DNA from: Hippopus hippopus
Taxonomy: Eukaryota; Mollusca; Bivalvia; Cardiida; Cardiidae
Length of the DNA: 64,000 bases
Direction: 5' to 3'
Assembly: GCA_946811185.2 (NCBI GenBank)
Contig: OX328098.1
Coordinates: forward strand, 45,323,650 to 45,387,649
A model generated the notes under the pieces. That model did no database searches, was not told the DNA's origin, and worked only from the letters and a program-made list of their open reading frames with translations. The first letter of the stretch is position 1; the number at the start of each line of letters is the position of its first letter. Positions 12,501 to 24,930 of the stretch are shown here, piece after piece. Position numbers and translations under genes: made by a program.

Positions 12501-15500
12501 TTCCATTTATTCAGTTGTCTAAAAAGCAACATTGTAAACTAATTTGGACTATAAGGACACCCATTGCTGCAACCAAAATAATTCTGGGTCCATGTTGAAA
12601 AAGAGGACTTCCTAAGCATACTCTTTCAACGCCAAATATATACTTTATGAACAGCGGCGAGAGAGGAATGAATCCTGTTGCATTGACTAGCATCGATACT
12701 TGGGAATAAATTTTCGCCAAGCTAGGTATTCGGATCAGCGGCTCTCCTGGTTTCAAGCCTGTTACCGGCTGAGCTACCGGGTTCGGCAAACCGACGACGC
12801 AAGAGGTCAATAGGATATGAGCCTTTATCTGTGAAAAGGGGTTTTAATGCATCTGCAAAAAATATCGCCCCAGGTCAGCCTGCGCAGTCCGCGCAGGCTG
12901 ACCCGCGCAGAAACTTTTTGCTATTAGTCAATTTTCTGTATGTCAAAGGACCAGTGAACTCATGGTTTAGATGGCTGTTTTGGTAAAATGTATCATGGAG
13001 ATGCATTAAGCCCCTTTTACCAGAGCATGGCTCTTATATTAGCGGTGCTCTGAGAAAAAGGGGGTTTTATTCATCTCCGTTATATACCAATAGGCCATCA
13101 CAAAATTATGGATCAATAATACCGATTTTGTCAATAAACCGATTGAATCACATGGTAGAATGGTCCTTGGAGATGTACGGAATTTACAAATCACAAAAAG
13201 TTTCGACCCATATCAGCCTGTGTAGTCAATTTCAGCTATGTTTTTTTTTTCAAATATCTTTGAAAAACATTGACGGCGTAAATTTGCCACCAAATAGGCA
13301 GCGGCCCTTAGAACAAAAATATCTACATGTTTGACCAATCACAAATTCCTGTTTATTCATTTGTTATCAGTATCAAAAAAGTAGGTCAAAAGCCAGCACA
13401 TTCAGCTTCGGCGAAAATAAATCGTATGATTATAGAACTTTGACCATATATGGCACTTTTTGCTTTTGCTTTTTGCTCAAGCATGTGTAAGGTGAGAAAA
13501 TTCTTAATGCCTGTATTATGCTGAAAATATGGGTAGTTATGTGATAAATAGAGGATAATAAACTGGTTGTATGTGATATTAAAAACCTGTCACTAGAATG
13601 GGGTGTGATGCGGTTTAAAAAACGAGTCCGAAGGACGAGTTTTTTACCCGCATCAAACCCAATTCGAGGGACAGATTTTTAATATCACACAACCAGTAGA
13701 TTATCCTGTTTATTATATTCCTAACTCACTCTCTTTCATTCTAAAAATTATCAAAAATGTTACAATATGAGCAATATAGGAAAAAAAGTAGTTCCGGCAA
13801 ACATTCTGAAACTATATCGTCACTAGTGATGATACCATACTTATCATCGCTAATGATATTATTCACTGTGAAAATATATATAATAAAATATTATATAATA
13901 AAATATTTTCCCGCCCTCAAGGCTATCTTGGTACAACTGTAGTATTTAGTATTCTAACATGACACCCGAATTCGGCTCTATAAACACAGTGCAAGGAAAG
14001 CGTGGTAAAATCTGCGACATTCCATGCAGAGTGATGTCATTCTGTATAAAGTAAGTTAGTGAGTTATTCAATAGAACATAGTCTTCATCCGCGTTTTTAC
14101 TCTAAGGATGAACTTGTTTTCCTTTCATAAAGAATTGGTCATATTAGAATCGAAATAATCTTCTTTCTATCGTGGTTTATCGTTCAATAAACCACGTTGT
14201 GAGTTATGAGGCGCAATGAATAAACCACACGGGCTATCGCCCTCGTGGATTATTTATTGTGCCTCATAACTCACAACTGTGGTTTATTGAACGATAAACC
14301 ACGATAGAAAGAAGATCGTTTCTTAAAGATACCTAGGTAGTGCATGTGGTTTGCAGCACTGACGATGTTTATGGGACCTGTCATTATTTCTCTCGTGCAG
14401 CTGGACGTGCAAATGCCAGTTTCGGTGTGGTTTTGTGTTTGTGGTGGTATGTGTAGAAGCATCTGACCAATCATTAGCACTCCGGCATCGTAAGGTCGCA
14501 AGCTTGGAGTGAGATAGAGTTTCATTCCAGAACTATCAGTGTAACCGTCAACAAAGGCAGGATTGTTCCAGTGCAACTGAAAAGTGAAGTTATTGAAGTA
14601 GAGCTCTGGGCCCATACTCACAAAATTGCACTTGTGGCCTTATTCTAAATGCAAAAAAAAGTGACGCTATTTCAGATTGGCTTGATTATTTGGCACAAGC
14701 TATTAGAAATTGCGTTACTTCAAATGAAATCTAGGCTGACCTGAGTCGAAACTCTTTGTTACTGGTCAATTTTCTGCACCTCAAAGTACCAGATTAGCTC
14801 ATGATTCAGTCGTTGTTGGACAAAATGATTTTATGGATCCCGACTAATGTGATGACTTGCTTAATTAAATGTATGACAGAGATGCATTAAACCCCCTCTG
14901 GCTAGTATGCGGCTCAAATACAATACCCTACTTACTGAGCCATACTTTTATCTTACCTCAATCATTGCGAGTTTATAGCCCTTCGCGTCGTTGCCTATCC
15001 TGAAGCCAGCCATCGGGTTGAAGCATTCTCCATTTCCGCCTACAGCCCATCCTGCTATAATATCTGAACAGGCACGGGCCCCCATGAAACAATCTTTAGG
15101 CGTGTTCAGTTCCTCTGTGACTGCAACTGGTATAAGGTGAATATAGACACCGTGAGATTGTAAAATACAAGAATGCGTTCACCATCAGATACAATATAAG
15201 GTAAGGTACGGGTAATTGAGATTGACTGGTTAATTGATTTGTGTTTTACGCCACTTTCAATATTTCAGTCATATCACGGCGACAACTCATGTAGTCATGA
15301 ATGTCCCGGGTTTCACCAGTACTTGGCTAGTGCTCTGACATGTCTCGCCAAAGGACAGGGTAATGGAAAAGACCTGTCTGTTTTAAAAGGATCCTCAAAA
15401 GTTTGATATAATTAAAATTTGAAAAAAAAAAGAAAAAAACCATAAACCTAATCGAGTTACATTCTCAAGTTTGCCTTTATTTACATTATCGGTAATAATC

Positions 15501-18500
15501 ACATAATCACACTATTTTCATTACTAGATAAGTAAGGAATTAACACAAATCCCCCCATGGGTGAAAATTCACAAAAAAAATACACAATAAGTAATAAATG
15601 AGTTTAAGAAAATCCAGCGGGCGAAAATAAGCAAAACTACAATCGCTATATTTTTGTTCATTATTTCAAATTTAGTTTTTCATAACTGTGCTAGTAACAG
15701 TTGCCACGCGTTCCTTATTTTTGCCAAAGTTTACAGTGTACATCTTGTCTTTATCTGCAAATCATGGAGTACAGCTTTCACCACTATACATATCCAAGGT
15801 TGCGTTTGGGGTTATAGGTTCGTCTTACCGTAGGATTGGATATAAATATATGAGCCATGCTCTGCCAAAGGGGGCTTAATGCATCTCCGTGATTCATGGT
15901 ACCAAGCAAGTCAATATTATAGGTTCATCACCCCATTTTGTATAACAACCTACTGAATCATGAGGTACATCGGTCCTTTGACATGCAGAAAAATGACCAA
16001 AAGCAAAAAGTGTCGACCCAGGTCACCCTGCGCGGACTGTGCAGGCTAACCTGGGTCGACACTTTTTGTGAATGCATTAAACCCCCTTTTCACAGAGCAA
16101 GGCTCATATATAAGTTTACCCTCAATCTTTCACTGACATCGGCAACTTAAATAGCTTTTGCAGACAGCATGGATCAAGACCAGACGGCACAAAACGTGCA
16201 TGTGGTCTGATCTTTGATTTACAGTCAGCTACCTGATGCTAAGCTACGATCAAAATCTGCAATTGCAGTGGAGATCTATTTAGAACAGATAAAAAAAGGG
16301 GGGAGGTTAATGGATTTGCAAAAGTATCGAACCTGCTTGCGCAGTCCGTGCAGGCTAACGTGGCTCGAAACTTTTTGCTATCTTTTAATATTCTAAATGA
16401 AAAAGGACGAATGTAACTGGTAACTCAGTCTGTTGTTAGATAAACTGGATTTTATGGTTCAACAACTAAGTGACAACTTGCTTGGTATAATGTCAAACAG
16501 ACACATTACACCCTCTTTTGCCAGAGCCAACGAAAGTAGTTAAAGATTTTTTTTTCCTTTCACAGAATCGTTTTATGCTTCCAGCTCTTCCAAGCACCAG
16601 TAGTTCAGTCGTGCACAGCATTTATACTCCAGGAGTTATAAGTATGAATACCGTCCCTGTCATCTTTCTCTTGTAAGGTTTGTGAAAGGATTAACTTTGG
16701 CATGAAGATACATTTTTATTTTTTCAGGATTTCATGTAGTAACCGGTTATTTACTTGAGTTGATTAATAATCAACTCACGTGAGATATGAAGACAAATAG
16801 CAGTAGAATGTTAACCAGTGAAGCGCATTTCACAACTATAGTTGCCACTCCAACCAATGTAGGTAAAATGGGACAGCACTAAACTTGCAGTCTGATCTTT
16901 TATCTATTCTGTCCGCTTTGCTGAAAGCATTCTTAACAAAAGCAACTTTAAGATGGCAATTATTTTAGTCTTACTTACAGACTGAAAATGTCTGTCCAAG
17001 TTGGGATTTAGTTCAATTCGCAGTAGTGGTAAAAAAAGCCTTACCAGGATCGGAGCATGCGTATACGAGGATATGATGCATGACGTTGATGTTGTCGATA
17101 ACTGGTTTACTGGCAATCAGGTGGTAGTCGTTATCTTGCGGTAACTCAAAATACATGCAGGTGTAAGTTGTCTCCCTTGGTGGGACCGGGGTTTCAGGAA
17201 TTGTGACGTCCATTGAGATGACATCTAGAAAGGACAGGCAAACGACATTTATGAGTTTCCACAGACGGCTTTTGTAAATACGATTGCAAAATTGATCGAA
17301 TTGGCTATCAAGAGCAATATTTCCATTTGGCTTTTGCCACAATGTTTTCACATGCTTTCTTTGCATGTAAAGTCTTGATACTTATTGGTCATATTTCAAC
17401 CTTATTATTATTATTATTATATATTGTAGTTTATGAAGCCTAGTTGGTTGGTTGGTTGGTTCGTTCGTTCGTTCGTTCATATGTTCATTCGTTCGTTTGG
17501 TTGGTCGGTCTGTTATTCTGTCTGTTGGTCGGTCGGTCTGTGAAATCACCATACTGTCATAAATTGAACGCAATTTACCCTTTACAAAAGCGATCCCTAG
17601 TTTTTTGTGACTACAAATGCTCTGAAATCGGACAAACCTGAAATTATGCTGTATTGGCACTGTCAATTTGTCATACCCTGAAACAGTTCTATGCGCCAAC
17701 TATTTTTGTCAATAGTGTAAAAAGCAATTGCATCAATATTTTCGTACTTGAAAAAAATTGCTCCTCTCTCTCTCTCTCTCTCTCTCTCCCTCTCTGATTG
17801 AATAAAGAACAAAATTACATACCAACTTCGTTAATGGCGTCACACTTGAACTCGGCCTCCTCGCAGTTAGGGGCCGCTTTACCTTCACATGTCTCGCTAC
17901 CCAAAGGATCACAGATACCTAGAATATACACGTAGAATTTAGCCAAGCTCTGTTAAAAGGGGGGCGTAATGCACCTGCAAAAAACATCGACGCATGTCAG
18001 CCTGCGCAGTCCGCGCAGGCTGACATGGGTCGAAACCTTTTGCTATTTGTAAATTTTCTGCATGTCTAAGGACCACTCTTCCTCCAGATTCAGTGAATCG
18101 TTAGACTAAATGGATTTTATGGATTCCTAATCATGTGATGACTTGCTTTGTATAATGCATCATGGAGATGGAAAAGCCCCATTTTCCGGAGCATGGCTCA
18201 GTCATAGAATATAGAACGTAACTGAGCCTCTTATTAAAGTTAATTGTTTACCAAAAAATCAGGTGGTTTGAGTTTCCTTAAAAAAAAAAATGAATCTATT
18301 GTAGGAATAGAAGAAAATACAGGTAACCAACATTTTCTCCTTTTTCTGCAATTTTTTCTACCTTTTCCAACACAAATCTTATTATTCGAGCAACAATTAT
18401 ATCTGCCATCTGTAAATGCTTTCAGTTTGGATAGGTCTTTTTCTTCCCCATCGAGTAAACATGGTACAGTAGAGCTCTAAGAATATGACTAAATATCAAA

Positions 18501-20523
18501 AACCGTAGACTTAAAGGCCAAATAGCGACCAAAAGTAATCAAATGGAATGGTAAAATGCATCTGAATTTAAATCATACCATTTAAAAGTATGGAAGTTAT
18601 TGTGAAGAGGACAATATGTTATTATGTTGTCAGTCCAAGAGTAGACAGATTGTCGTCTTCACAATAATTTCCTAGGTTTAAATAGTATGATTTATATTTA
18701 CATGAATTTAAACAGCCCTACTCTTTACTTTGGCCACTACTAGGACTTTAATCTAGGATCAGACAGCACAAAGATGTAGGGGTGGATCTTAGTTTTTAAA
18801 CCACCCCCCCCCCAAAAAAAAAAGATAAATAAAAAACAAGTTCTTGACCCCTTTGAAGTGTATCAAGGGCCATATTCTAACCCGTCTAGGCACATTTATG
18901 TAATTTATTCGGATGTGATTGACCGGTTCGAAGTATTGACTCTTAAGCTGCTATGGGTGATAGGCTACAACACGTTGCGCTTTGCAAGAAGTGTAGATCA
19001 AGATCATACTGCACAGAATGTGCACTAAGATCTTTGATCTACACTGTCCGATACGTTAGAGTTTTATTTTTAAAGCAAAAAAAAAATGTGAAAAAGATTA
19101 TTGCAACATTTTGGCAATTTACTATTGTTTGTAATTTTTTTTTTTCAACTTGCCAAGCTTTTTAAGGGCAAATCCTGTCATCGCCATAGGGAATTTGGCA
19201 GTCGACATAGATCAAAATCAGACTGCACAGAGCGTACAGTCTGATCTTAGATATATACCGTTCGCTTCTTCAGCAAATGATATTACCTCTTATCCGGCTA
19301 AATAAGTGAAATGAAACTTTTAAGCCGATATTAAAAACTCTAATTTCGCTTTTTCAAAGGTAATTTTGGGAGGAAACTAAGTCCTCATCGGACAGTGTAG
19401 ATCAAAGATCAGACTGCACGTTCTGTGCAGTCTGATCTTGATCTAAACTGTCCGCAAAAGGTCAGTGAGTCGCGCTTAGCAGCCTGAGGATTAATATGCA
19501 TGAGTGTATACCGACAACGATGTAATGCAGTAATCATGCACGAGCGTCCCGGGTGTGGGGATGTTACCCTACCTGGGTGAGTGATCCCTGTGGTTCTTGT
19601 TGGTTGAGATCCTTGCACCCAGACACAGTCAGGGTCGCCGAGCTCCTCTCCGTTAGTTTTTCCATCGCCGTCCGAATCCATCTGACAAAGCTCCACTGTC
19701 CAACTCTTTCAATATAAGATAAGATAAGCTTTCTATTACAATGAAGATAGAATAAAAATTACTTTTCTTTGAAACCCTGCGCTGTACATCTGTTGGTGAA
19801 CTTAAACTTTTGCTCTTTGTTTCTACCAATCACATGTCTGGTGGCTTACACAAGAATAAAAAAAGTTGATCTTAAACCTTTCGTCTTTTTTGCAAGCTAC
19901 CTAAAACACAACTACCCTTGAAAAATCACTATGAAAATGCCCTTTCCTGTTGTTGACCATGCTCTGTAATGAAGACAAAAACCCGAAAAGAAAAGACAGA
20001 AATTCATTTAAGACATTCGTTCCATCTTCTCTGATTGAAGAATGCGGAAGGAGTTCTTGGTGTCAAAAATTCAAACGGGACTACTTTCGACTTCTACAAC
20101 CCCGAAGTAGTTCGCAGTGTTCTGATACCAGTAACTATAAAGTTATGATTACAGTCTTTTGACTTCCGGAAGATGGCGTGTAGATGGAAGATCGCTACAC
20201 ATTTATTTCTCCTACTTACCTTTCCTTGGTTAAAGAAATCTAGGCCAAACTGATTTCGTTGTCCCCCTCCCCCTCTCGCAACGTGCCCGACACCTTCCCA
20301 AATGTAGTTAGGGTTACATGGATGAGATACTGATTCACCGTTAGGAATCAATGTCCTGAAGGCTGCAAAACCGCTCGCCCCGCCTAAAAATAGGACGATC
20401 ACTGTAAAAGTGAGCAGGAATTCTTTTCTGCAAAGGAAAATTTTAAATTGACAATTACTGCAATACAGTTAACGGTAAACCAATACAAAGAACATCTTCC
20501 ATATACTTACCTGGTATGGTCAT
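9513..20523 (-). CDS. Temptin-domain DBH-like copper monooxygenase, 11 exons
   Basis: Copper type II ascorbate-dependent monooxygenase of the DBH/PHM/MOXD family; such enzymes hydroxylate a substrate carbon in the secretory pathway, and the substrate here is unknown. Coding exons in order: 20523-20511, 20422-20220, 19705-19573, 17918-17823, 17224-17045, 15120-14957, 14576-14333, 12395-12299, 11169-11006, 10575-10488, 9852-9513. All introns are GT..AG, every phase agrees, and the total is 1722 nt (573 aa plus stop). A signal peptide lies at residues 1-25. A temptin-like domain follows (about 26-116) with an acidic DSDGDGKTNGEE calcium-type loop. In the catalytic core I see CuA ligands HH198-199 and the His of LHWNNP (265), and CuB ligands HMH (340, 342) and Met 414 in DEMCF. 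The C-terminus is a hydrophobic tail of about 20 residues, suggesting a GPI signal or membrane anchor. The first exon and the exon 2 acceptor (the second of two AGs) were chosen because they keep frame. Introns hold MITEs. Confidence 0.88.
9965..10150 (+). mobile_element. MITE family A copy
   Basis: Ends are inverted (ttaaccct.atcctgctaa / ..ttagcagcctaagggttaa pattern) with a central foldback 'cggacagtgtagatcc'. Lies in an intron of the copper monooxygenase gene. Confidence 0.65.
12655..12790 (-). mobile_element. tRNA-derived SINE, 5' fragment
   Basis: 'ggtagctcagccggtaacag' and decayed B box on the minus strand. Confidence 0.55.
12819..13033 (+). mobile_element. MITE family B copy
   Basis: 'gagcctttatctgtgaaaag' to 'ccagagcatggctc', core 'cctgcgcagtccgcgcagg'. 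Intronic. Confidence 0.72.
13560..13700. repeat. Foldback repeat in monooxygenase intron
   Basis: 'ctggttgtatgtgatattaa' pairs with 'ttaatatcacacaaccag'; centre 'acgagtccgaaggacgag'. Probably another palindromic MITE. Confidence 0.78.
14155..14318. repeat. Near-perfect palindrome beside exon 7 donor
   Basis: Two arms of about 75-80 bp read as reverse complements ('tttctatcgtggtttatcg' on one side, its complement on the other) around a short 'gggctatcgccc' centre. The structure ends about 15 bp from the exon edge at 14333, inside the intron of the copper monooxygenase gene. It looks like a foldback MITE. Confidence 0.85.
15215..15365 (-). mobile_element. SINE 3' fragment
   Basis: 'tgtgttttacgccactttca' and 'tcatatcacggcgaca' match the SINE tail. 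Confidence 0.5.
15852..16107 (+). mobile_element. MITE family B copy
   Basis: 'gagccatgctctgccaaagg' to 'cacagagcaaggctc', core around 'cctgcgcggactgtgcagg'. Confidence 0.72.
16160..16230. repeat. Core palindrome related to MITE A
   Basis: 'agcatggatcaagaccaga' with partial complement 'tctgatctttgattt'. Intronic. Confidence 0.45.
16270..16530 (+). mobile_element. MITE family B copy, degraded
   Basis: Core 'gcttgcgcagtccgtgcagg' with weakened ends ('acattacaccctcttttgcc'). Confidence 0.5.
17436..17545 (+). repeat. (GGTT)n/(CGTT)n simple repeat
   Basis: Degenerate tetranucleotide tract. Confidence 0.85.
17761..17800 (+). repeat. (TC)n near a monooxygenase exon
   Basis: Dinucleotide run about 20 bp from the exon 17823-17918. 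Confidence 0.9.
17941..18200 (+). mobile_element. MITE family B copy
   Basis: 'agccaagctctgttaaaagg' to 'ccggagcatggctca', core 'cctgcgcagtccgcgcagg'. Just upstream of an exon in transcription order. Confidence 0.72.
18238..18478. mobile_element. MITE family E copy, degraded
   Basis: 'ggtaaccaacattttctcct' centre with weak ends. Intronic in the copper monooxygenase gene. Confidence 0.5.
18985..19052. repeat. Core palindrome related to MITE A
   Basis: 'gtgtagatcaagatcatact' and 'gatctttgatctacactg' around a 'gcacagaatgtgc' centre. Confidence 0.6.
19200..19263. repeat. Core palindrome related to MITE A
   Basis: 'catagatcaaaatcagactg' with its complement around 'cacagagcgtacag'. Confidence 0.55.
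19282..19494 (+). mobile_element. MITE family A copy
   Basis: Full structure: left end 'cctcttatccggctaa', core palindrome, 'gtcgcgcttagcagcctg'. Confidence 0.7.
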
Positions 20524-20724
20524 CTCAGTTGTGTTTTTTTTTCCAACTGATTTTTTTAATTTTGTTACAAATTTACTACAACAGATTCTAAGACTCTAAG
20601 ATAGAATACTAAGGAAATATCCATCCACAGTAAAAATATCACGAATTTAAATCTGTGAAGTGTCTGTCTCGCTTTGTATCTCTCGTCTTGCTCTCTACCT
20701 GCTCTCTCCTATCTTTCTCATTCT

Positions 20725-20935
20725 CTGTCAGGCTGGGTAGCTCAGCGGTTAGCGTATCTTACTAGTGAAATTTCTGATGCATGTGAGAAAAGGTATATAG
20801 TCAGAGGCCTGGAAAGAAAGTTGTGTCAGTACTGGTGTGAGAAAGCCAGGAAACAAATGTGTTGGCGCATTGACCGCCGTGTTATGACCCAAAAACTCCA
20901 ATACAAAAAAAAAATCGTCATTCTCTTTTAACTCT
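20725..20935 (+). mobile_element. Possible tRNA-derived SINE fragment
   Basis: 'ggctgggtagctcagcggtt' resembles a tRNA A-box arm, but the B box is not clear and no cloverleaf forms. Confidence 0.4.
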
Positions 20936-20989
20936 AGCAAATTTTCTGTCTGTCATCCTTCAGAGTCTGTCATCCTTCAGAGTCTGTCA

Positions 20990-21000
20990 GTCTGCCTGCC

Positions 21001-21037
<37 letters not shown>
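20990..21037 (+). repeat. (TGTC)n microsatellite
   Basis: About ten copies of tgtc. Confidence 0.9.
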
Positions 21038-21185
21038 TATTCTGGAGAATTTTCTAGATTTGAAAGTAACACAACTTTTATTTGTCTAAACCAAAAGGTT
21101 TAGCCCATCAGAAGTCGTGTTACTTTAAAAATCCATAATAAGACCAAGGATGTTTTCTAAAAAATGGTTCGTGAATACGGACACA
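21038..21185. mobile_element. MITE family D copy
   Basis: Centre 'gtctaaaccaaaaggtttag', outer 'gtgaatacgga'. Confidence 0.65.
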
Positions 21186-21639
21186 GGATTCCAACTTATC
21201 CCTGTTATTCCTGTTGAGACACAGGTTAGATATGTCGAACTGTTAACTTGCAAAAAATGTCGTTTTAACAAAAGTGGAATTGAAATTTTGCGCGATTTAG
21301 AAGAGGGATGCGAACTTGTGACCTCTCATTATACTGACTACCGAGAAAAAGTTTACCTCTCAAATAGTAAATATTTATACAACATAGGTGGGTGTTTGCG
21401 CTCAGCAAATAGATTAAGTCAGGGAATATGAGGTGAAGCGAGGTCTTTGTCAAACCTTTCTAAGATTTATAGAACTTTTCTTCGTATTTATCCAGGAGAC
21501 TATTGACGACATTGTAAGAAGGAGACGAAAACAGTCAGAACGAGCAATTTCTTATTCTGTCATAATGTTTCAAATTGTCTATTCTTTTACTAATGTCTTG
21601 TAACAGGTAAAAACTTTTCAAACCAATTAAAACATTTCT

Positions 21640-21945
21640 GTTTGTTTGTATGGTGTTGCACGCCGTTTTTTAAACATTATTTCAGATATATTGCGGCGGT
21701 CAGTGAACCTATTCATTCTTTCCTGGAGTTTTTTAACGATTACTTCGCATAATATTCATACCACGCCACTAACAGCTTTCCAACATAACCATCGTCGAAA
21801 CAATGATCAACACCGAGAGAGGAATGTATTCTGTCTGACTTCCATTTATCTTCGAAAAGAAATCGGCCGAGATAGGGATTCGAATGAGCGACCTTCTAGT
21901 CTGAAGTCCTGTACGCTATCGACCTGCTACCAGGGCTCAGCTAAC
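21640..21945 (-). mobile_element. tRNA-derived SINE copy
   Basis: Full-length family member with head at the right; faces an opposite copy at 22052. Confidence 0.7.
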
Positions 21946-22051
21946 ATCACCGCTGTATACAAACATCAAAAATGGCAAACACGGTACACTCAAATACGAC
22001 GCTACTAAATGCAGTCTTTCTCGTGATATATTATGTTTCTCTGAAACGCCT

Positions 22052-22350
22052 GGCCGACCCCTGTAGCTTAGTCATTAACGTACAGGACTTCAGAACAAGA
22101 TTCGCTGGTTCGATGCCAAGCTGGAACAATTTCTTTCCGAGGACTGATGATAGTCATAGCGACAGGATTCATACCTCTCACCGCTGATCATTGTTTCGAC
22201 GATGGTTATGTTGGAGAGCAGCCAGTGGCTTGGAAAGAATATTGTGCGGAGTACTGGTAAAAGGAAACTCTAGGAAAACATGGACAGGAGCACTGACCGC
22301 CGCGATATAACTGTTATAATGTTGAAAACGGCGTTAAACACCAAAGAAAA
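22052..22350 (+). mobile_element. tRNA-derived SINE copy
   Basis: Head 'gacccctgtagcttagtc' with B box 'ggttcgatgccaagc', ending 'ggcgttaaacaccaaag'. Makes an inverted pair with 21640-21945. Confidence 0.72.
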
Positions 22351-22355
22351 GAAGA

Positions 22356-24376
22356 AACAAGAGGGCCAAGATGGCCCTGGATCGCTCACCTGAATATTTG
22401 AGTAGACCATAGCCAGTTTTTTTTTTTTTTTTTTTGTTATTCCAAAACTTTTTCTTCAATAACTTCAATAAAAAGAACAAGAGCACCGCATGCGGCTGCC
22501 AACAATTGGCTGTTGGGTGCTGGATATTAAGTTAAAATTGTAATTCAAAAAAGGGGCATAATTTGGCACCAAAGGATCATTTCTGTGAAATTATTTCAAA
22601 ATCTGACCAGTGGTTTCATAGAAGAAGAATTTTTAAGATTTTCTTCATGTCCGTATAGTGCAAATAGCCCCCAACCACCACAGCCTTGTTTCTTGACGGA
22701 TCAAAATTTCTCTAACATTTTTCAAAAGGGGCATCTAAGGGACATTTCTGTGAAATTATTTCAAAATCTGACGAATGGTTTAAGAGAAAAAGAATTTCAA
22801 AGAATTTCTTTAAGTCAATACAGTGCAAGGAACCCCCCCCCCCCCCACCATGGCCATGTTTTTCGACGGATCAAAATTTTGCGAACAGTTTTTGAAAAGG
22901 GTCACCCATGGAACATTTCTGTGAAATGATTTCAAAATCTGACCAGCCGTGTCAGAGGAGAAGATTTTTAAAAAATTTCTTAGAAAATTCTATTTGGTTG
23001 CCATGGAAACCAGAGTTTTTGATAGAATCAAATTCTGTGAACAGTTTTTAAAGAGGACCTCCCAAGGAACATTCCAGCAAATTTTGGTTCTAATTGGCCC
23101 AGCGGTTTAGGAGAAGAAGTTGTTTAAAGAATTGTTGACACCGCACGATGCAAAGAGCCCCCCCCCCCCACCACCACCACCACCACAGCCATGTTTTTCG
23201 ACAGATCAAAATTTCACCAACAATTTTTGAAAAGGCTCACCCAAGGAACATTACTGTGAAATTATTTCAAAATCTGACCAGCGGTTTCAGAGGAGAAGAT
23301 TTTTAAAGAATGCAAACAGCCCACCTCCACCGCGGCCATGTTTTTTTTGACGGATCAAAATTTCACGAACATTTTTTCAAAAGGGTCACCCAAGGAACAT
23401 TTCTGTGAAATTATTTCAAAATCTGACAAGCGGTTTCAGAGGAGAAGATTTTTAAAGAATTTCTTAAAAAATTCCATTTGGTTTGCCATGGCAATAAGAG
23501 TTTTTGATGGAATCAAATTCTGTGAACAGTTTTTAAAGAGGACCTCCCAAGGAACATTCAAGCACAGTTTGGTCCAAATTGGCCCAGCGGTTTAGGGGGA
23601 GAAGATGTTTAAAGAATTGTTGACACCACTTGACGCAAGGAGCCCCCCCCCCACCCCCCATCGCCATGTTTTTCGACGGATCAAAATTTCGCGAACAATT
23701 TTTGAAAAGGGTCACCTAAGGAACATTTCCGTGAAATTATTTCAAAATTTGACAAGCGGTTTCAGAGGAAAAGATTTTTAAAGAATTTCTTTGAAAATTC
23801 CATTTGGTTGCCATGGCAACCAGAGTTTTTGATGGAATCAAATTCTGTGAACATTTTTTAAAGAGGACCTCCCAAGGAACATTCCAGCAAAGTTTGGTCT
23901 AAATTGGCCCAGCGGTTTAGGAGGAGAAGATGTTTAAAGAATTGTTGACACCACTTGACGCAAGGAGCCCCCCCCACCCCCCACTGCCACGGCCATGTTT
24001 TTCGACGGATCAAAATTTCGCGAACACATTTTGAAAAGGGTCACCTAAGGAACATTTCTGTGAAATTATTTCAAAATCTGACAAGCAGTTTCAGAGGAGA
24101 TGATTTTTAAAGAATTTCTTAGAAAATTCTATTTGGTTGCCATGGCAACCAGAGTTTTTGATGGAATCAAATTCTGTGAACAATTTTTAAAGAGAACCTC
24201 CCAAGGAACATTCCAGCCAAGTTTTGTCCAAATCGGCCCAGTGGTTTAGGAGGAGAAGATGTTTAAAGAAATTGTTGACGACTGACGACGGACGACGAAC
24301 GACGGACGACGCACGACGGACACAGGGTGATCTTAAAAGCTCCCCTTGAGCACGTTGTGCTCAGGTGAGCTAAAAA
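22356..24376 (+). mobile_element. Bivalve-type 'gagggccaagatggccc' repeat element
   Basis: About 2 kb. Opens 'acaagagggccaagatggcc' with 'cgctcacctga' and closes with the inverted 'tcaggtgagct', after a (gacgacg)n run near 24275-24320. The body is several related units (about 160-440 bp) sharing 'gtgaaattatttcaaaatct', 'ggttgccatggcaacc' and poly-C runs. No coding capacity seen. Confidence 0.75.
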
Positions 24377-24559
24377 CTGGAACGTCGAACGCATTACCCC
24401 AACATAATTAGTTCAGGACCACAGGACAACATTTTTTCGTCATAAATTGTACACCCCCCCCCCTTTTTTTCAGTAAAAGTAAAGTCGGATCACCATGATA
24501 TCTCCACGGAAAATATCAGTTCTTTGTTTTTTTGTACTTTATCTAGCTTCAACCAGCTT

Positions 24560-24930
24560 TAACCCATTATCAAACAGTCCCTTGTTTTAACTATCCTTGA
24601 AGAGAAATCATCGTGAAAAAAAGGAAGAAGAAAAAAGTTGTTACCAGCTTTTTCTCCACTTCCCATATTGTTATCAAAAACCTTATTTCGCAGAGTCATT
24701 AAAACACCGGATTGAACCATTAAGAACTGAATTAGTTGAATAACTCTTTATCTGACAGTCTTGTGCTTTTATGATCCTCAGGAAGAAGGGGCATTGAATG
24801 CACAATAGGAAAAAAAGCATTTCTCCTTCTCCCACAATGCTTTCCGCCCTTTCAAAGACAATCCCATAGTTTGACCCACGTGAAATTTGTCGTCTGCAAA
24901 TGCTTTTTATTTTTGCATCGTTAAATAATC
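24560..24930. mobile_element. MITE family E, two copies in tandem
   Basis: 'aacccattatcaaacagtcc' through 'accagctttttctccact', then 'cattctcctt'-type centre and 'tttgtcgtctgcaaatgct'. Directly before the MITE A that holds the Polinton. Confidence 0.55.

Noticed and set aside
17382..17699. 105-aa minus-strand frame rich in 'TDRPTDR'
   Set aside because: Translation of the (GGTT)n/(CGTT)n simple repeat.
21150..21431. 93-aa plus-strand open frame
   Set aside because: Begins in a family D MITE and continues through a decayed tRNA-like segment; no coding features.
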